From Peribacillus sp044761985 (GTDB taxonomy: Bacteria; Bacillota; Bacilli; Bacillales; DSM-1321), in the NCBI RefSeq assembly GCF_044761985.1, contig NZ_JBIWDK010000007.1, forward strand, positions 186,001 through 250,000: a stretch of DNA of 64,000 bases, read 5' to 3'. The notes beneath the pieces were generated by a model. It was not told the DNA's origin and ran no database searches. It was given only the letters and a program-made list of their open reading frames with translations. A program made the translations under genes and the position numbers. Below, piece by piece: positions 14,849 through 24,169 of this stretch. Positions within the stretch are counted from its first letter, which is position 1; each line of letters opens with the position of its first letter.

Positions 14849-15163
14849 TGTTTTCAGCCCCTTATGCTTATAGGTATGGTGATAATAGTCACGGTATCTA
14901 TATGGTAACACGTGGAAAATAACTTAATAAATGGGTCGATATTACCTAAAAAAGTGTAAGTGTAGTCAATTATTCCTGCATTAAATTGTTTTTGAATGGT
15001 AATGGAACAAGTTGCATTAGTTCATATTCTTAAAGCAGCATGCTAGGGTTTTCAAGATTCCGTTTCTTTTTTAACATTCTTATGGTGAAATAGTAAACTT
15101 TTGTTATAATGGAAATTCCTGCTTAATAAATGGGCGGCAAAAACAAAGAGGCGAGGGGAAGTT
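14849..15163. other. Divergent intergenic region
   Basis: 315 bases between the T7SS module (minus) and a lipoprotein gene (plus). Apart from the extended -10 element at 15102, I see no hairpin, RNA motif or coding sequence. The promoter of the toxin module should lie here but no convincing -35/-10 pair was found on the minus strand. Confidence 0.5.
15102..15110 (+). promoter_or_regulatory. Extended -10 promoter element
   Basis: TGTTATAAT is an extended -10 sequence (TGn followed by a perfect TATAAT) about 50 bases upstream of the lipoprotein start. The -35 region is weak, as is common for extended -10 promoters. Confidence 0.55.
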
Positions 15164-15814
15164 TTGAAAAAGTTCATGATCGTATTAGTGGGGGCTGTTT
15201 TGTTGGGTGGTTGTAACCTGGACAACGATGCCAATTCAGAGGCAGTAGATCGTGCAGGCCATGTCGATAGTACTGACAATACTATAGAAGAAACGGGGAA
15301 GGAAGAAGTCCATTCAAGTTATACGGTTGCCGACTATATAAAGTCCGTAGAAGGTAACCTTGAGGCGAATTCGGATGCTTTGATCGAAAGGCTTAAAAAG
15401 GTACAAACATACAACTTTTACTCTGAAGTGGAGCTCTTGGATTTTGTGGCTGATCGGAATGATTTTTATTTATCCATTACGATGTTTTCCATGGATAGAG
15501 GAGCGAATGAAGTCTTTTATGAGGGGAAGGATTCCAGCATTTTTTCAGGTAGTGTGGGAATTGTAGAAGATGTACCATTTTCTATCGTCTTAGGTAACGA
15601 GATAGATGATTTTTGGAGTTTTTACGAGGAGAACGATGAAGAACTGGATACATTAGAGAAACAAGCCATCACAAAGTGGTTTGCGGAGTGTTGGGAAAAA
15701 GCGAATGGAGAAGCGATTGAATTGCCTTCTTATTTTTGTTTTCATGATGAGTATGAATCCTTTGATTTGAAGAAAAAAGAACAGATCTCCGATGACGAGA
15801 AGTGGGCTGAATGA
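15164..15814 (+). CDS. Putative lipoprotein of unknown function
   Basis: A 216-residue protein starting at TTG 15164, with GAGGGGAAG upstream. The leader MKKFMIVLVGAVLLGGCN ends in the lipobox LGGC, so it should be a membrane-anchored lipoprotein. An acidic Asn/Asp/Glu-rich linker (about 20-55) precedes a soluble domain with regular helices and strands (NLEANSDALIERLKKVQTYN, then SGSVGIVEDVPFSIVLGNEI). No known motif. A single-gene unit with its own promoter and terminator. Confidence 0.65.
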   Translation: MKKFMIVLVGAVLLGGCNLDNDANSEAVDRAGHVDSTDNTIEETGKEEVHSSYTVADYIKSVEGNLEANSDALIERLKKVQTYNFYSEVELLDFVADRNDFYLSITMFSMDRGANEVFYEGKDSSIFSGSVGIVEDVPFSIVLGNEIDDFWSFYEENDEELDTLEKQAITKWFAECWEKANGEAIELPSYFCFHDEYESFDLKKKEQISDDEKWAE

Positions 15815-15818
15815 GCCG

Positions 15819-15852
15819 AAAAAGAAGGTCACCTATAGCGGCCTTCTTTTTG
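15819..15852. terminator. Intrinsic terminator
   Basis: AAAAAGAAGG pairs with CCTTCTTTTT around a short GC-containing loop. The flanks suit termination of both the lipoprotein gene and the convergent DUF5316-like gene. Confidence 0.75.
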
Positions 15853-15865
15853 TTTTGGTTTTCTG

Positions 15866-16072
15866 CTAGAAGTACCATATCAACCCGGCAATGCCTAATG
15901 ACAGCAATCCTATCAAACCGCTATATAATGCAATTTTTGTTCTGAACTGCCGATGTTCACTCGTTTCCGAATGGAAATTAGCTCTTTGTTCAGGCCCGGT
16001 CGTCCAGGCCCCTATAAATATTCCTGAAAGGCTTATTCCTACCACACCAATAATCATGAATAACTTTAGCAA
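15866..16072 (-). CDS. Small membrane protein, DUF5316-like
   Basis: About 68 residues with two membrane helices, LFMIIGVVGISLSGIFIGAW and IALYSGLIGLLSLGIAGLIW. They are separated by a polar loop TTGPEQRANFHSETSEHRQF, and the RANFHSET stretch is typical of DUF5316. The TTG at 16070-16072 is favoured because AAGGGGTGGGGCGA precedes it; an in-frame GTG at 16079-16081 lies inside that binding site. Function unknown. Confidence 0.65.
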   Translation of the reverse strand: MLKLFMIIGVVGISLSGIFIGAWTTGPEQRANFHSETSEHRQFRTKIALYSGLIGLLSLGIAGLIWYF

Positions 16073-16210
16073 TCGCCCCACCCCTTATTCATCTTAGGTA
16101 ACTCTACGTTCCAAAAGGAAAATGGTTCCAATTATTTAAGTGAAGGTAGAAGTCCCCGACAAATGGGGTACTAGAAGGGAGGAAGAGGTTCTTTATTCTT
16201 CCATAAGGAA

Positions 16211-16262
16211 ACACCTAAGAAATGAAAGTTGTGCGCAATTCCTTCATGACAAGGTGTTTTTT
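16211..16262. terminator. Hairpin with T-run
   Basis: AAACACCT and AGGTGTTT enclose a second imperfect stem (ATGAA/TTCAT) and are followed by T's on the plus strand. It lies just past the 3-prime end of the TetR gene. Its T-run points the other way, so its role for that gene is uncertain. Confidence 0.5.
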
Positions 16263-16271
16263 GTTGTCTCC

Positions 16272-17183
16272 TTAGATTTCTTTTTCTAATAGGCGCAGGC
16301 AGGTGTTGACGTTTTCCTCGAATTGTTCCATATCTTGTTTGGACTTGGAGGCATATTGGGTCTTTATAACATGGAGTAAGCTTTCTATTAAAAATACCCG
16401 TGGCTTACTGGTTTGCATCAGCTCTTCTTGAATGAAGTCGATTAGTTCATTTGCTTTTGCTTGATCTTCTCGACAAGGGAGCGATCTGTGTGTTGCCTTT
16501 TTTAGGGCCAAGGTGGATTTCATTAAGTCATTATGACATTGATGTAAATTATTTTTAGAGGTTGGAAGCCATGTATTGATTAATTCCGGATTAAGTATTT
16601 GTTCTTTGCTTTTGGCTACTCCGTCAACTAGATCGACGATCCGGTTCATGCAATAGCGGATGACTTTAATTTCTGGTGTAGCGGTATCTTTGGCATGGAA
16701 GCTGAAATAACTCATATGGGCCATCATTCCGTTAAAGAGAATGGCGGTATCCAATAAATAAGGTTTTTTACTTTCCCCAAAGATATCGATAAAACGACCA
16801 TACATCCAACGTATGCTTAATAATTGGATGCGCTTGATGAATTCTTTCAATTCTTCGTCGTTTGATACACGTACTTCTTCAATTAAGACGAGTAATTTAC
16901 TTTGTATATTCACCGTCATTTGTATTTCTAGCTGTTTAATGAATATTTCAATATCCGCCAAATCCTGACCAATCAATAGTTCTTCCCGGTCATAGCGGAT
17001 CTTTTTATAGAAGGAACTGAAAATGGCCATAAATAATTCTCCCTTGGAGGGGAAATAATTATAAAATGTACCTTTGGAAATGCCACTGCCATCTAAAATA
17101 TCTTGGATGGATGTCGCTTGATAGCCTTTTTCAATAAACAATTTATGAGCTGTATCGATGACATTCTGCTTGCGTTCATTCAT
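16272..17183 (-). CDS. TetR/AcrR family transcriptional regulator
   Basis: A 303-residue regulator. The N-terminal helix-turn-helix is clear: NVIDTAHKLFIEKGYQATSI, QDILDGSGISKGTFYNYFPS and KGELFMAIF, residues about 5-55. The long C-terminal part would bind an effector and dimerise; it is longer than the usual 190-220 residues, with an extra helical region after about residue 205. The ATG at 17181-17183 has AAGGGTGATC before it. It is divergent from a 14-helix MFS exporter and very likely represses that gene and itself, in the manner of drug-sensing TetR proteins. I could not find a convincing operator palindrome in the 199-base gap. Confidence 0.85.
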   Translation of the reverse strand: MNERKQNVIDTAHKLFIEKGYQATSIQDILDGSGISKGTFYNYFPSKGELFMAIFSSFYKKIRYDREELLIGQDLADIEIFIKQLEIQMTVNIQSKLLVLIEEVRVSNDEELKEFIKRIQLLSIRWMYGRFIDIFGESKKPYLLDTAILFNGMMAHMSYFSFHAKDTATPEIKVIRYCMNRIVDLVDGVAKSKEQILNPELINTWLPTSKNNLHQCHNDLMKSTLALKKATHRSLPCREDQAKANELIDFIQEELMQTSKPRVFLIESLLHVIKTQYASKSKQDMEQFEENVNTCLRLLEKEI

Positions 17184-17382
17184 ATGATCACCCTTAGTCA
17201 ATTATAATGCCTGTATAAATGTAATCGTATACTATTTTCCATACCAGCACAAACCCAATATTCACGTAAGAAATTTATATTGCAAAATATGGGCGAGGAG
17301 TATATTATATATTTTATGCAGAAAGTTAGACTTACCGTATAAGAAAATGAACCAACAGTTTGAATGGAGGAATAGATAAAAA

Positions 17383-18888
17383 GTGAGTACTACTCAAACG
17401 ATAGAAAAAAAGGCCCCTTATGGCATTTTAGCCATCTTGATGATCGGGGCATTCATATCCATACTTAATTCAACTCTTTTGAATATTGCACTACCATCCA
17501 TATCAAAAGATCTTGAAATCGAGACGGCAACCGTCCAATGGTTGGCAACGGGATATATGCTGGTGAATGGTATCATGATTCCTACAACAGCCTTCTTAAT
17601 TAGAAAATATTCTGTGCGGAAGCTGTTCTTGACAGCGATGTTGCTATTTTCAATCGGGACGATTGTTGCAGGTGTAGCACATGTATTCCCATTGTTATTA
17701 GGTGCACGGATGGTTCAGGCGGCTGGTTCAGCGATCATGATGCCATTATTAATGAACGTTCTTTTAACGTCATTCCCTGTTGAAAAGCGTGGATCGGCAA
17801 TGGGGTTATTCGGTTTAGTCATGATGGCTGCCCCTGCTATCGGACCAACGCTATCCGGATGGATCGTGGAACATTATGACTGGAGAATGCTTTTCCACTT
17901 TATTACTCCACTTGCGTTACTAGTTCTTATTCTTGGCTTCTTTAAACTGAAAGACAAGAAAGAAAAAGTAGATATTCGAATAGATATTCTGTCTGTCATT
18001 CTATCTAGTTTAGGTTTCGGCGGATTGCTGTACGGCTTCAGCTCAGCGGGTAGCAAGGGCTGGGATAGTCCTTGGGTATACGGAACATTAGCCGTCGGTG
18101 CCGTTACACTGGTTCTTTTCATTGTACGCCAGCTTAAAATGGAAACGCCGATGCTTGAATTCAGGATTTTTACCCATCCAATGTTCGCCTTATCAGCGGC
18201 CATTTCCATTGTCCTGAATATGGCAATGTTCTCGGCCATGATCTTGATGCCGATGTATATCCAAACGCTTCGTGGCATTTCACCGTTCGATTCGGGACTG
18301 TTGATGCTTCCAGGAGCAATCATCATGGCACTCATGTCACCAATTACCGGTAAGCTATTTGATAAGTTCGGAGCACGCGTTCTTGCTGCTGTTGGTTTGC
18401 TTATCACCGTTGTTACCACTTATTACTTTAGCGAGTTGACTATGGAAACATCGTATGGAAATATTATGGTTCTGTATTCTGTACGGATGTTCGGGTTGTC
18501 CATGGCAATGATGCCTATCATGACAAATGGTTTAAACTCATTGCCGGCCCGTATGAATCCACATGGTACTGCGATGAATAATACACTTAATCAAGTTTCA
18601 GGTGCAATCGGAACAGCATTGCTCGTTACGGTCATGTCTAACCGAGCCACTTCGTCTGGCGAAGACCTAATGACTGCTGCCATGAGCAAATTAACAAGTC
18701 AGCCTACAGCTGAGATGATGGCTCAAATGCAAGCGCAAGTAGGTATGCAAGCGATGTTAGATGGCATTAACTTCTCTTTCCTTGTATCAACCTTCATCGC
18801 TGGATTGGCGCTAATCTTAACATTCTTCATTAAGCGTGCTTGGCCTGCAGAAGATAAGCTAGCTAAAAGGGAAAAACAAACATCATAA
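17383..18888 (+). CDS. MFS drug exporter, DHA2 (EmrB/QacA) family
   Basis: A 501-residue membrane protein with about 14 predicted helices. DHA2 signatures are visible: STLLNIALPSISKDLEIETA near residue 30, WLATGYMLVNGIMIPTTAFL (helix 2), GARMVQAAGSAIMMPLLMNV (helix 4) and the motif C-like AMGLFGLVMMAAPAIGPTLS near 147. Such carriers expel toxic compounds using the proton gradient; resemblance is to B. subtilis YhcA. The start is GTG 17383 with GGAGGAATAG upstream. Divergent TetR gene suggests substrate-induced expression. The specific drugs are unknown. Confidence 0.9.
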   Translation: MSTTQTIEKKAPYGILAILMIGAFISILNSTLLNIALPSISKDLEIETATVQWLATGYMLVNGIMIPTTAFLIRKYSVRKLFLTAMLLFSIGTIVAGVAHVFPLLLGARMVQAAGSAIMMPLLMNVLLTSFPVEKRGSAMGLFGLVMMAAPAIGPTLSGWIVEHYDWRMLFHFITPLALLVLILGFFKLKDKKEKVDIRIDILSVILSSLGFGGLLYGFSSAGSKGWDSPWVYGTLAVGAVTLVLFIVRQLKMETPMLEFRIFTHPMFALSAAISIVLNMAMFSAMILMPMYIQTLRGISPFDSGLLMLPGAIIMALMSPITGKLFDKFGARVLAAVGLLITVVTTYYFSELTMETSYGNIMVLYSVRMFGLSMAMMPIMTNGLNSLPARMNPHGTAMNNTLNQVSGAIGTALLVTVMSNRATSSGEDLMTAAMSKLTSQPTAEMMAQMQAQVGMQAMLDGINFSFLVSTFIAGLALILTFFIKRAWPAEDKLAKREKQTS

Positions 18889-18895
18889 GATAATA

Positions 18896-18950
18896 AAAAC
18901 GTGATCATGGTCATCTCCTTTTGGGGGAGAGGCTAATGATCATGTTTTTT
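18896..18950 (+). terminator. Intrinsic terminator after the MFS exporter
   Basis: AAACGTGATCAT pairs with ATGATCATGTTT, enclosing a second GTCATCTCC.../GGGAGAGGC stem, and is followed by T's. Confidence 0.8.
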
Positions 18951-19039
18951 TATTTTTTTATGGTAAAAATAGGATAATTGCAAATTGATGTAGAAATATC
19001 TAACAGGTATCCAAAAAGGAGCTATTAAAGGAGGAGTAC

Positions 19040-19351
19040 ATGAGTAAATATGGATTGATTGGAAAGTTCATTGTGAAAGATGGCGAACGTGACGCAATGG
19101 TAAATATTTTGTTAGAAGCAGCAGAATCCCTAAAGAGCCTGGACGACTGTGAAATCTATCTCGTCAATATTTCCGAAGAAGAGCCTAACTCTGTTTATGT
19201 GTATGAAGTGTGGAACGATGAAGGTGCCCATCAAGCATCCCTCGGTCTTGAAGCGACTCAAACATTAATAAAACGAGCAAAACCAATCATGGCTGGAATG
19301 GAGAGGATCGGTACATTACAAACAGAGGGAGGGAAAGGCTTATTGGACTAA
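19040..19351 (+). CDS. Antibiotic biosynthesis monooxygenase (ABM) domain protein
   Basis: A 103-residue single-domain protein with the ABM dimeric alpha-beta barrel fold. It has an N-terminal strand YGLIGKFIVKDGERDAMVNI, a helix LLEAAESLKSL, strands CEIYLVNI and NSVYVYEVWNDEGAHQASLG, and a C-terminal helix ending KPIMAGMERI. Family members include quinol monooxygenases and haem-degrading enzymes; the reaction here is not predictable. The ATG at 19040 follows AAAGGAGGAG. A VOC-family gene follows about 110 bases later; both may act on small aromatic or reactive compounds. Confidence 0.8.
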   Translation: MSKYGLIGKFIVKDGERDAMVNILLEAAESLKSLDDCEIYLVNISEEEPNSVYVYEVWNDEGAHQASLGLEATQTLIKRAKPIMAGMERIGTLQTEGGKGLLD

Positions 19352-19460
19352 ATGTGTGAAAGTGAAATTATAGGGTTTCTAAAGGTCCTTCTTTATCCTG
19401 TTAGAGGTGTTATCTGATCGTAAATACCAATTGGATAATAAATACTCAAGGAGGGAATCA

Positions 19461-19823
19461 ATGATTTATGAAATGACCATACAAATTCGGGTTACCGATA
19501 TAGAAGAAGGACGCCAGTGGTATGAGTCCTTCATAAAACGCAAACCTGACTTTATGCCTCATGAAGGTTTTATGGAGTGGGAACTCATTCCAGGGAGTTG
19601 GCTACAAGTATCGGAAGGAACACCATCAGAAGGATGTGGTCCGTTACGTATAGGTGTGGTTAGTCTGGAAAAAGAACGGGAAAGAGTCATGCAAGAACTT
19701 GGAGTGGAATTTTTTGAGATTCATTCAAGAGCGGAGGTTCCAGTAAAGTGGGGAACGTTTAGTGATCCTTGGGGCAATAGGCTTGGCTTCTTTGAATATG
19801 TAAGTAAAACGGAAAAAGCATGA
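19461..19823 (+). CDS. VOC family protein (glyoxalase/dioxygenase fold)
   Basis: A 120-residue protein beginning MIYEMTIQIRVTDIEEGRQW. The ATG at 19461 is chosen for AAGGAGGG just upstream; the frame is open for 18 more codons without a site. It shows the single VOC module: a first half with YESFIKRKPDFMPHEGFMEW and a second half ending WGTFSDPWGNRLGFFEY, where DPWGNxxGF is the classic VOC ending. The usual metal-binding His is not obvious, so it may be a non-catalytic or binding-type member. Follows the ABM gene. Confidence 0.8.
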   Translation: MIYEMTIQIRVTDIEEGRQWYESFIKRKPDFMPHEGFMEWELIPGSWLQVSEGTPSEGCGPLRIGVVSLEKERERVMQELGVEFFEIHSRAEVPVKWGTFSDPWGNRLGFFEYVSKTEKA

Positions 19824-19937
19824 AGTGTGGATATACGTTTTGGGCTTACCATTCGTAATCACAAAAGGGTAAGCAAGGTGTTTTGAAAGCTAAACGGTAA
19901 GAATGGGTTGTGTTTCGAAACCTGACTTTTCAAATAA

Positions 19938-19997
19938 AAGAGGATGGGCATGCTTCTAGATTGTAGAAGAACATGACCCATCCTCTTGCTTTTTTAT
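19938..19997. terminator. Intrinsic terminator
   Basis: AAGAGGATGGG pairs with CCCATCCTCTT, with an inner CTTCTA/TAGAAG stem and TGCTTTTTTATT after it. It separates the VOC gene from the convergent membrane protein gene. Confidence 0.85.
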
Positions 19998-20008
19998 TCG
20001 ATTCGACA

Positions 20009-20464
20009 TTAATTCATATCTACATGAGGTGGCGTTTTTTCAATGTTAATTTTGGACAATTTCATTCCTTTATACGATGTGATGCAAGGAACCAAACATA
20101 AGACGGCCATTGGGACGCAATAAAGAATGTAGAAGTGTCCTCCTTGTTGTATAAAAGGTAAATAAGCAAGTGCTATGCAAAGCAATGCAGCGAATATGAT
20201 TAAGAAGATTCCGAAAGACTTATGATAAAATGAATAGACAGCTTCTCTTTCTACGCGCTGTTTGTATAAGGTCTTTGCGACTTTATCAGTGCGGATAAAG
20301 AAGTATAAGGACACTAAAAGAAATACAGCCGAGAACGGTAAGGCTAGGGCAAAGTAGGAAACATCAAGAATGCTGAGATAGAAGCTGGTTAAAAAAAACA
20401 CTTCCGATATACCTAATGCAAAACCATAATTGAAAACGCTTACTTTTGAAGGTTGCTTAATCAT
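20009..20464 (-). CDS. Four-helix membrane protein of unknown function
   Basis: A 151-residue protein with membrane helices at about 14-31, 38-57, 84-104 and 109-128, and a polar basic loop between helices 2 and 3 (RTDKVAKTLYKQRVEREAVY). It ends in a soluble tail IEKTPPHVDMN. The ATG follows AGAGGGAGGAATTTCC. Stand-alone gene. The arrangement recalls DUF3169-type membrane proteins, but nothing diagnostic is seen. Confidence 0.6.
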   Translation of the reverse strand: MIKQPSKVSVFNYGFALGISEVFFLTSFYLSILDVSYFALALPFSAVFLLVSLYFFIRTDKVAKTLYKQRVEREAVYSFYHKSFGIFLIIFAALLCIALAYLPFIQQGGHFYILYCVPMAVLCLVPCITSYKGMKLSKINIEKTPPHVDMN

Positions 20465-20635
20465 GGAAATTCCTCCCTCTTTATATATATATTAAACGAT
20501 ATCCATCTTGTTCACAAGTTAGACACATTTATTTTTTGAAAAATAATCCATTTGGCAGGGGTTTTTGTGGGATACAAAGTTTCCTGGGGAATATAAGTGA
20601 TGAACAAAAAAGTGGCGGGGTGTAAGTAATACATG

Positions 20636-20670
20636 AAACTCGCCATCCTTAGTTGGAACGGCGAGTGTGG
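20636..20670 (-). terminator. Hairpin terminator overlapping a gene's 3-prime end
   Basis: ACTCGCC and GGCGAGT pair across the stop codon of the EEP-type gene at 20649, followed by TTTC on the minus strand. Stem of seven GC-rich pairs; short T-run. Confidence 0.55.
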
Positions 20671-21440
20671 GTGTTCTTATCCAAAGCCAGGGTGGCGATA
20701 ATGGGGTAATGGTCAGATCCTGGAGTATAAATCACTTTCGCTTGAGATGTTTTTATCTCCTTTGAAGTGAAAATATAATCAATCCTTTTGGGGATGCCCT
20801 CAGCATCATAAGTATAAGCATCGTTTTGTTCGGCGAATGCATCATGAAAATGAGAGGCAAGAGTTTTCAATTCCGTGCTTTGTGGTGTTGTATTCAAGTC
20901 ACCCATGATGACCTTGTGACCTTTTTTTCTATTTGAAATTTGGATGATTTCGTTCATTTGAATGTGACGCTCGTTAGCAGTTAAAGCTAAGTGTGTATTA
21001 TAGATGTTGAGTTTATGGCCTTTTATATCGATGACAATTTCCAATAGTCCTCGTTGCTCCGATTCGCCAATTTTCGTAAGAAGGTAATTTTGCGCTTGAA
21101 TGATTGGATATGTGCTTAATATGGCTGCCCCATATTGTCGGCGGTTTTTTCTTGATTTAAATGGAGGACGATCAATATTGGCCATATAGATATAATGCAT
21201 GTCGAGACGCTTAGCCAACCAATCGGCTTGATCTTCAAAGCCACTTCGTTCTGACCAATGATTATCCACTTCTTGGAGTCCGATGATATCGGCGCCCTCG
21301 GCTTCTACTATACTGGCAATCCGTTCCATATCCAAAACCCCATCCAAACCTACAGCATGGTGGATATTGTAGGACATGACCTTCACGTTTTTCACTTTCT
21401 GCTTGGTGAACAACCGTCCAAGTGGAAGACCTTCCCGCAA
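20649..21440 (-). CDS. Endonuclease/exonuclease/phosphatase (EEP) family hydrolase, cytosolic form
   Basis: A 263-residue protein with the EEP fold: VMSYNIHHAVGLDG, the metal-binding Glu in IIGLQEVDNHWSER, NTHLAL, MGDLNTTP and the C-terminal GSDHYPI. These place it with Mg2+-dependent phosphodiesterases such as the DNase I/sphingomyelinase superfamily; the substrate is unknown. The TTG at 21438-21440 is chosen because AAAGGAG lies eight bases upstream; the frame extends ten codons further to an ATG with no site. It lacks a clear signal peptide, unlike its paralogue at 21642-22469, with which it shares most motifs. The two are a tandem duplication read in the same direction. Confidence 0.85.
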   Translation of the reverse strand: MREGLPLGRLFTKQKVKNVKVMSYNIHHAVGLDGVLDMERIASIVEAEGADIIGLQEVDNHWSERSGFEDQADWLAKRLDMHYIYMANIDRPPFKSRKNRRQYGAAILSTYPIIQAQNYLLTKIGESEQRGLLEIVIDIKGHKLNIYNTHLALTANERHIQMNEIIQISNRKKGHKVIMGDLNTTPQSTELKTLASHFHDAFAEQNDAYTYDAEGIPKRIDYIFTSKEIKTSQAKVIYTPGSDHYPIIATLALDKNTHTRRSN

Positions 21441-21641
21441 AACGAACACTCCTTTCCGTTCATTAAACATTTATATTACCTATTAGTATACCTTTTGAAA
21501 TCATAATATAAAGTGATTCGGGTTATTCAGCTCCTAGACAAGTTGGTGACAAGGGAAGTGGTGTATCATTTTTCCCAAGTGAAAAAGCACAAAAGTTGTA
21601 AGACCAACATCATTTATTATAATCTTCGTGCGGAAGGTGCT

Positions 21642-22469
21642 TTATCTTTTTAATGTAATCTTAGCCGTCAATGGGAGATGGTCAGAAGCTAGGGTGGAGA
21701 TGACTTTTGGATTTGATATTTTTATGTTTTTTGATGAGAAAATATAATCAATTCTTTTCGGAGTACCATCCGCAGAGTAGTATGTATACGCATCATTTAG
21801 ATGGGCAAACGCATCACGAAAAGAAGACGAAAGCATCGCTATTTCATTACTTTCTGGTGTTGCATTCAAGTCGCCCACTATGAGCTTGGGCCCTTTGGCT
21901 TCAAGGGAGATAGCGATGACCTCATCCACTTGTTTTTGTCTTTGTTCCGGAGCTAAGGCCAAGTGTGCATTATAAACAGTAAGGTGGTTGCCCTTCACTT
22001 TGATTGTAGCTTCTAATAACCCACGTTGCTCTGTATTTCTAATCTTCTTAAAGAAATGGTTTTGTGCATGAAGGATTGGATACTTACTTAATATGGCCGT
22101 TCCATATTGTCGTCGGTGTTCCCCGTGATTCAAAGGATCACGTTCCAAGTTGGCCATGTATGCATAATGCATATTCAAACGTTTGGCCAACCATTTTGCT
22201 TGATCTTCGAAAAGGCTCCGCTCTGACCAATGATTGTCCACTTCCTGTAACCCAATGATTTCGGCATGTTCTCCTTCGATTGTCTTCGCGACCCGGCCTA
22301 TATCCAGAACCCCATCGATTCCAACAGCATGATGGATGTTGAAGGTTAGAACTTGTATGTCCACTGTCTTTCTCTTACCATGCGGCCGTTCACCAGCCAA
22401 GGTATGACGTGCGGGATCCATGGTTACAAGAAAGAGCAATATCGTAATGAAGCCAATTATTTTTCTCAA
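21642..22469 (-). CDS. EEP family hydrolase, secreted form
   Basis: A 275-residue paralogue of the preceding gene product. It has a signal peptide, MRKIIGFITILLFLVTMDPA then RHTLAGE, indicating export. The catalytic motifs are LTFNIHHAVG, IIGLQEVDNHWSER, NAHLAL, VGDLNATP and SDHLPL. Start is TTG 22467-22469 behind AAAGGAGTG. It lies upstream of the cytosolic paralogue with about 200 bases between; a weak GCAC-based hairpin is present in the gap. The presence of one secreted and one apparently internal copy suggests split roles, for instance scavenging phosphate or nucleic acids outside the cell. Confidence 0.85.
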   Translation of the reverse strand: MRKIIGFITILLFLVTMDPARHTLAGERPHGKRKTVDIQVLTFNIHHAVGIDGVLDIGRVAKTIEGEHAEIIGLQEVDNHWSERSLFEDQAKWLAKRLNMHYAYMANLERDPLNHGEHRRQYGTAILSKYPILHAQNHFFKKIRNTEQRGLLEATIKVKGNHLTVYNAHLALAPEQRQKQVDEVIAISLEAKGPKLIVGDLNATPESNEIAMLSSSFRDAFAHLNDAYTYYSADGTPKRIDYIFSSKNIKISNPKVISTLASDHLPLTAKITLKR

Positions 22470-22613
22470 ACTATCACTCCTTTATGAAACGAATATTAAT
22501 GAAGATATCATTTGACTATTTCATGAACTTTATTAGTCATTCCTCTTTTCGATCCAAGTATAGAGTTAGTCCTTAATACAAATAGTATTAGGAAAGTTAG
22601 GGGGAGGGATTTC

Positions 22614-24035
22614 ATGACAAAAAAGATCGTGAAAGGAGCACTGTTTGTATGTCTATTATACGTCCTTTATGCAGTGGCTACGGCGGTTGTTCTGTTCTAT
22701 TTTCCTTTGGATAAAAAAGGGGAGGCACCCCCTAACGATATAAGTGGTTTTATGGGGCAGGGAGATTCTTCAGATCGAGTGTTGCTCCTGGAAAATGGGT
22801 ATGAATCGGGACGTGCACGGATGCAAATGATTCAGGAAGCCACTGATACGATTGATATCGCCTATTATTCGATAGCAAAAGGTAAGTCGACTGAGCTGAT
22901 TCTCGGTGCCCTTATTGATGCGGCGGACCGGGGCGTTAGGGTTCGGGTCCTATTGGATGGGATTAGCCATGGTCTGCGATTTAAAATGAGTGATGTCCGT
23001 TTCGCCTTGGCATCACATGAAAATATTGAATTAAGGTATTATGAATCGTTCAAGATATTCAAGCCTTGGACATGGAACAACCGGCTTCACGACAAAATCA
23101 TGATGGTCGACGGGCGGCTGGGCATCATTGGAGGGCGAAATATCGCCGATAAGTATTTAGCGAAAAAACCACCTAAGAATTTTGTCCATGACCGTGATGT
23201 CATCATCTTTCATGCCACGCGAACTGGAGAAAACGTGATCGTTCAGATGAACAAGTATATGAATGAATTATGGAACCACCCATACACGAGCGACCCCTTC
23301 TCGGACCTTTCAAAAAGGCAGAGTACTAAAGGAAAAGAGGAAAAAGATAAGCTAACCCATCAATACAAAACCGCCATTAAAGAAAATGAACATTTTGTTA
23401 CGCCCTCGATGAACTGGATGGCCATCACCACCCCAACGAAACGGGTGAGCTTTTTGCACAATCCGATCGAGCGTTTCAAAAAACAACCTGTTGTCTGGCA
23501 AACGCTTATTGATGGAGCGACGGAAGCGGAGAAGTCCGTCCTGATTCAGAGTCCATATGTTGTCCCTACAAAAGAAATGAAGGGATATGTACCAGAAAAT
23601 ATGAATTCGACTGCCAACTGGACCCTACTAACCAATTCCGTGAAATCCACTCCCAATGTTATGGCCTTCTCAGGATACTTGGATTTGAGAGACGACATTA
23701 TAAAGACTGGGGTAAGACTTTATGAATATGCCGATAAGCATTCCTTACATGCTAAATCGGTGGTCTTTGATCAACGGCTAAGTGCAGTTGGTTCCTTCAA
23801 CCTTGATTCACGATCATCGGTTTTAAGCACGGACTCGATGGTGATCATAGATAGCGAGGAATTCGCGGTACAGTTGACAGAGGCTATTCATGACAAAATC
23901 GATAAAAGCACGTTAGTGGCGGATAAGAAAAAGAAGATAGACACGCCTAAAGATGAGAAAAAGGACAAGTCTTATCGGGCCATTCTATTAAATGCACTCT
24001 CGAAGGTGTCCATATTATGGAGAGGATTGGCGTAA
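22614..24035 (+). CDS. Phospholipase D family protein (cardiolipin synthase-like)
   Basis: A 473-residue protein with an N-terminal membrane helix (GALFVCLLYVLYAVATAVVL). It carries two HKD catalytic motifs: LHDKIMMVDGRLGIIGGRN near residue 158 and LHAKSVVFDQRLSAVGSFN near 378. The two motifs make one active site for phosphodiester transfer, as in cardiolipin synthases and PLD-type lipases. The family's second N-terminal helix and the length of about 480-510 are not fully matched, so it may be a membrane-bound phospholipase D and not a true cardiolipin synthase. The ATG follows AGGGGGAGGGATTTC. Divergent from the secreted EEP hydrolase gene, 144 bases apart. Confidence 0.85.
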   Translation: MTKKIVKGALFVCLLYVLYAVATAVVLFYFPLDKKGEAPPNDISGFMGQGDSSDRVLLLENGYESGRARMQMIQEATDTIDIAYYSIAKGKSTELILGALIDAADRGVRVRVLLDGISHGLRFKMSDVRFALASHENIELRYYESFKIFKPWTWNNRLHDKIMMVDGRLGIIGGRNIADKYLAKKPPKNFVHDRDVIIFHATRTGENVIVQMNKYMNELWNHPYTSDPFSDLSKRQSTKGKEEKDKLTHQYKTAIKENEHFVTPSMNWMAITTPTKRVSFLHNPIERFKKQPVVWQTLIDGATEAEKSVLIQSPYVVPTKEMKGYVPENMNSTANWTLLTNSVKSTPNVMAFSGYLDLRDDIIKTGVRLYEYADKHSLHAKSVVFDQRLSAVGSFNLDSRSSVLSTDSMVIIDSEEFAVQLTEAIHDKIDKSTLVADKKKKIDTPKDEKKDKSYRAILLNALSKVSILWRGLA

Positions 24036-24169
24036 CTGGTTTCGGAATAGAATATAACCATGAGCATTTTTTTACAAAAGGGAAATTACTCCAACTTATT
24101 CTGCAAATATTGTGATATTCTATTGTGATATCATCTAGAAAGTTTGTGGATTGGTAGGAGGATTCTTGA

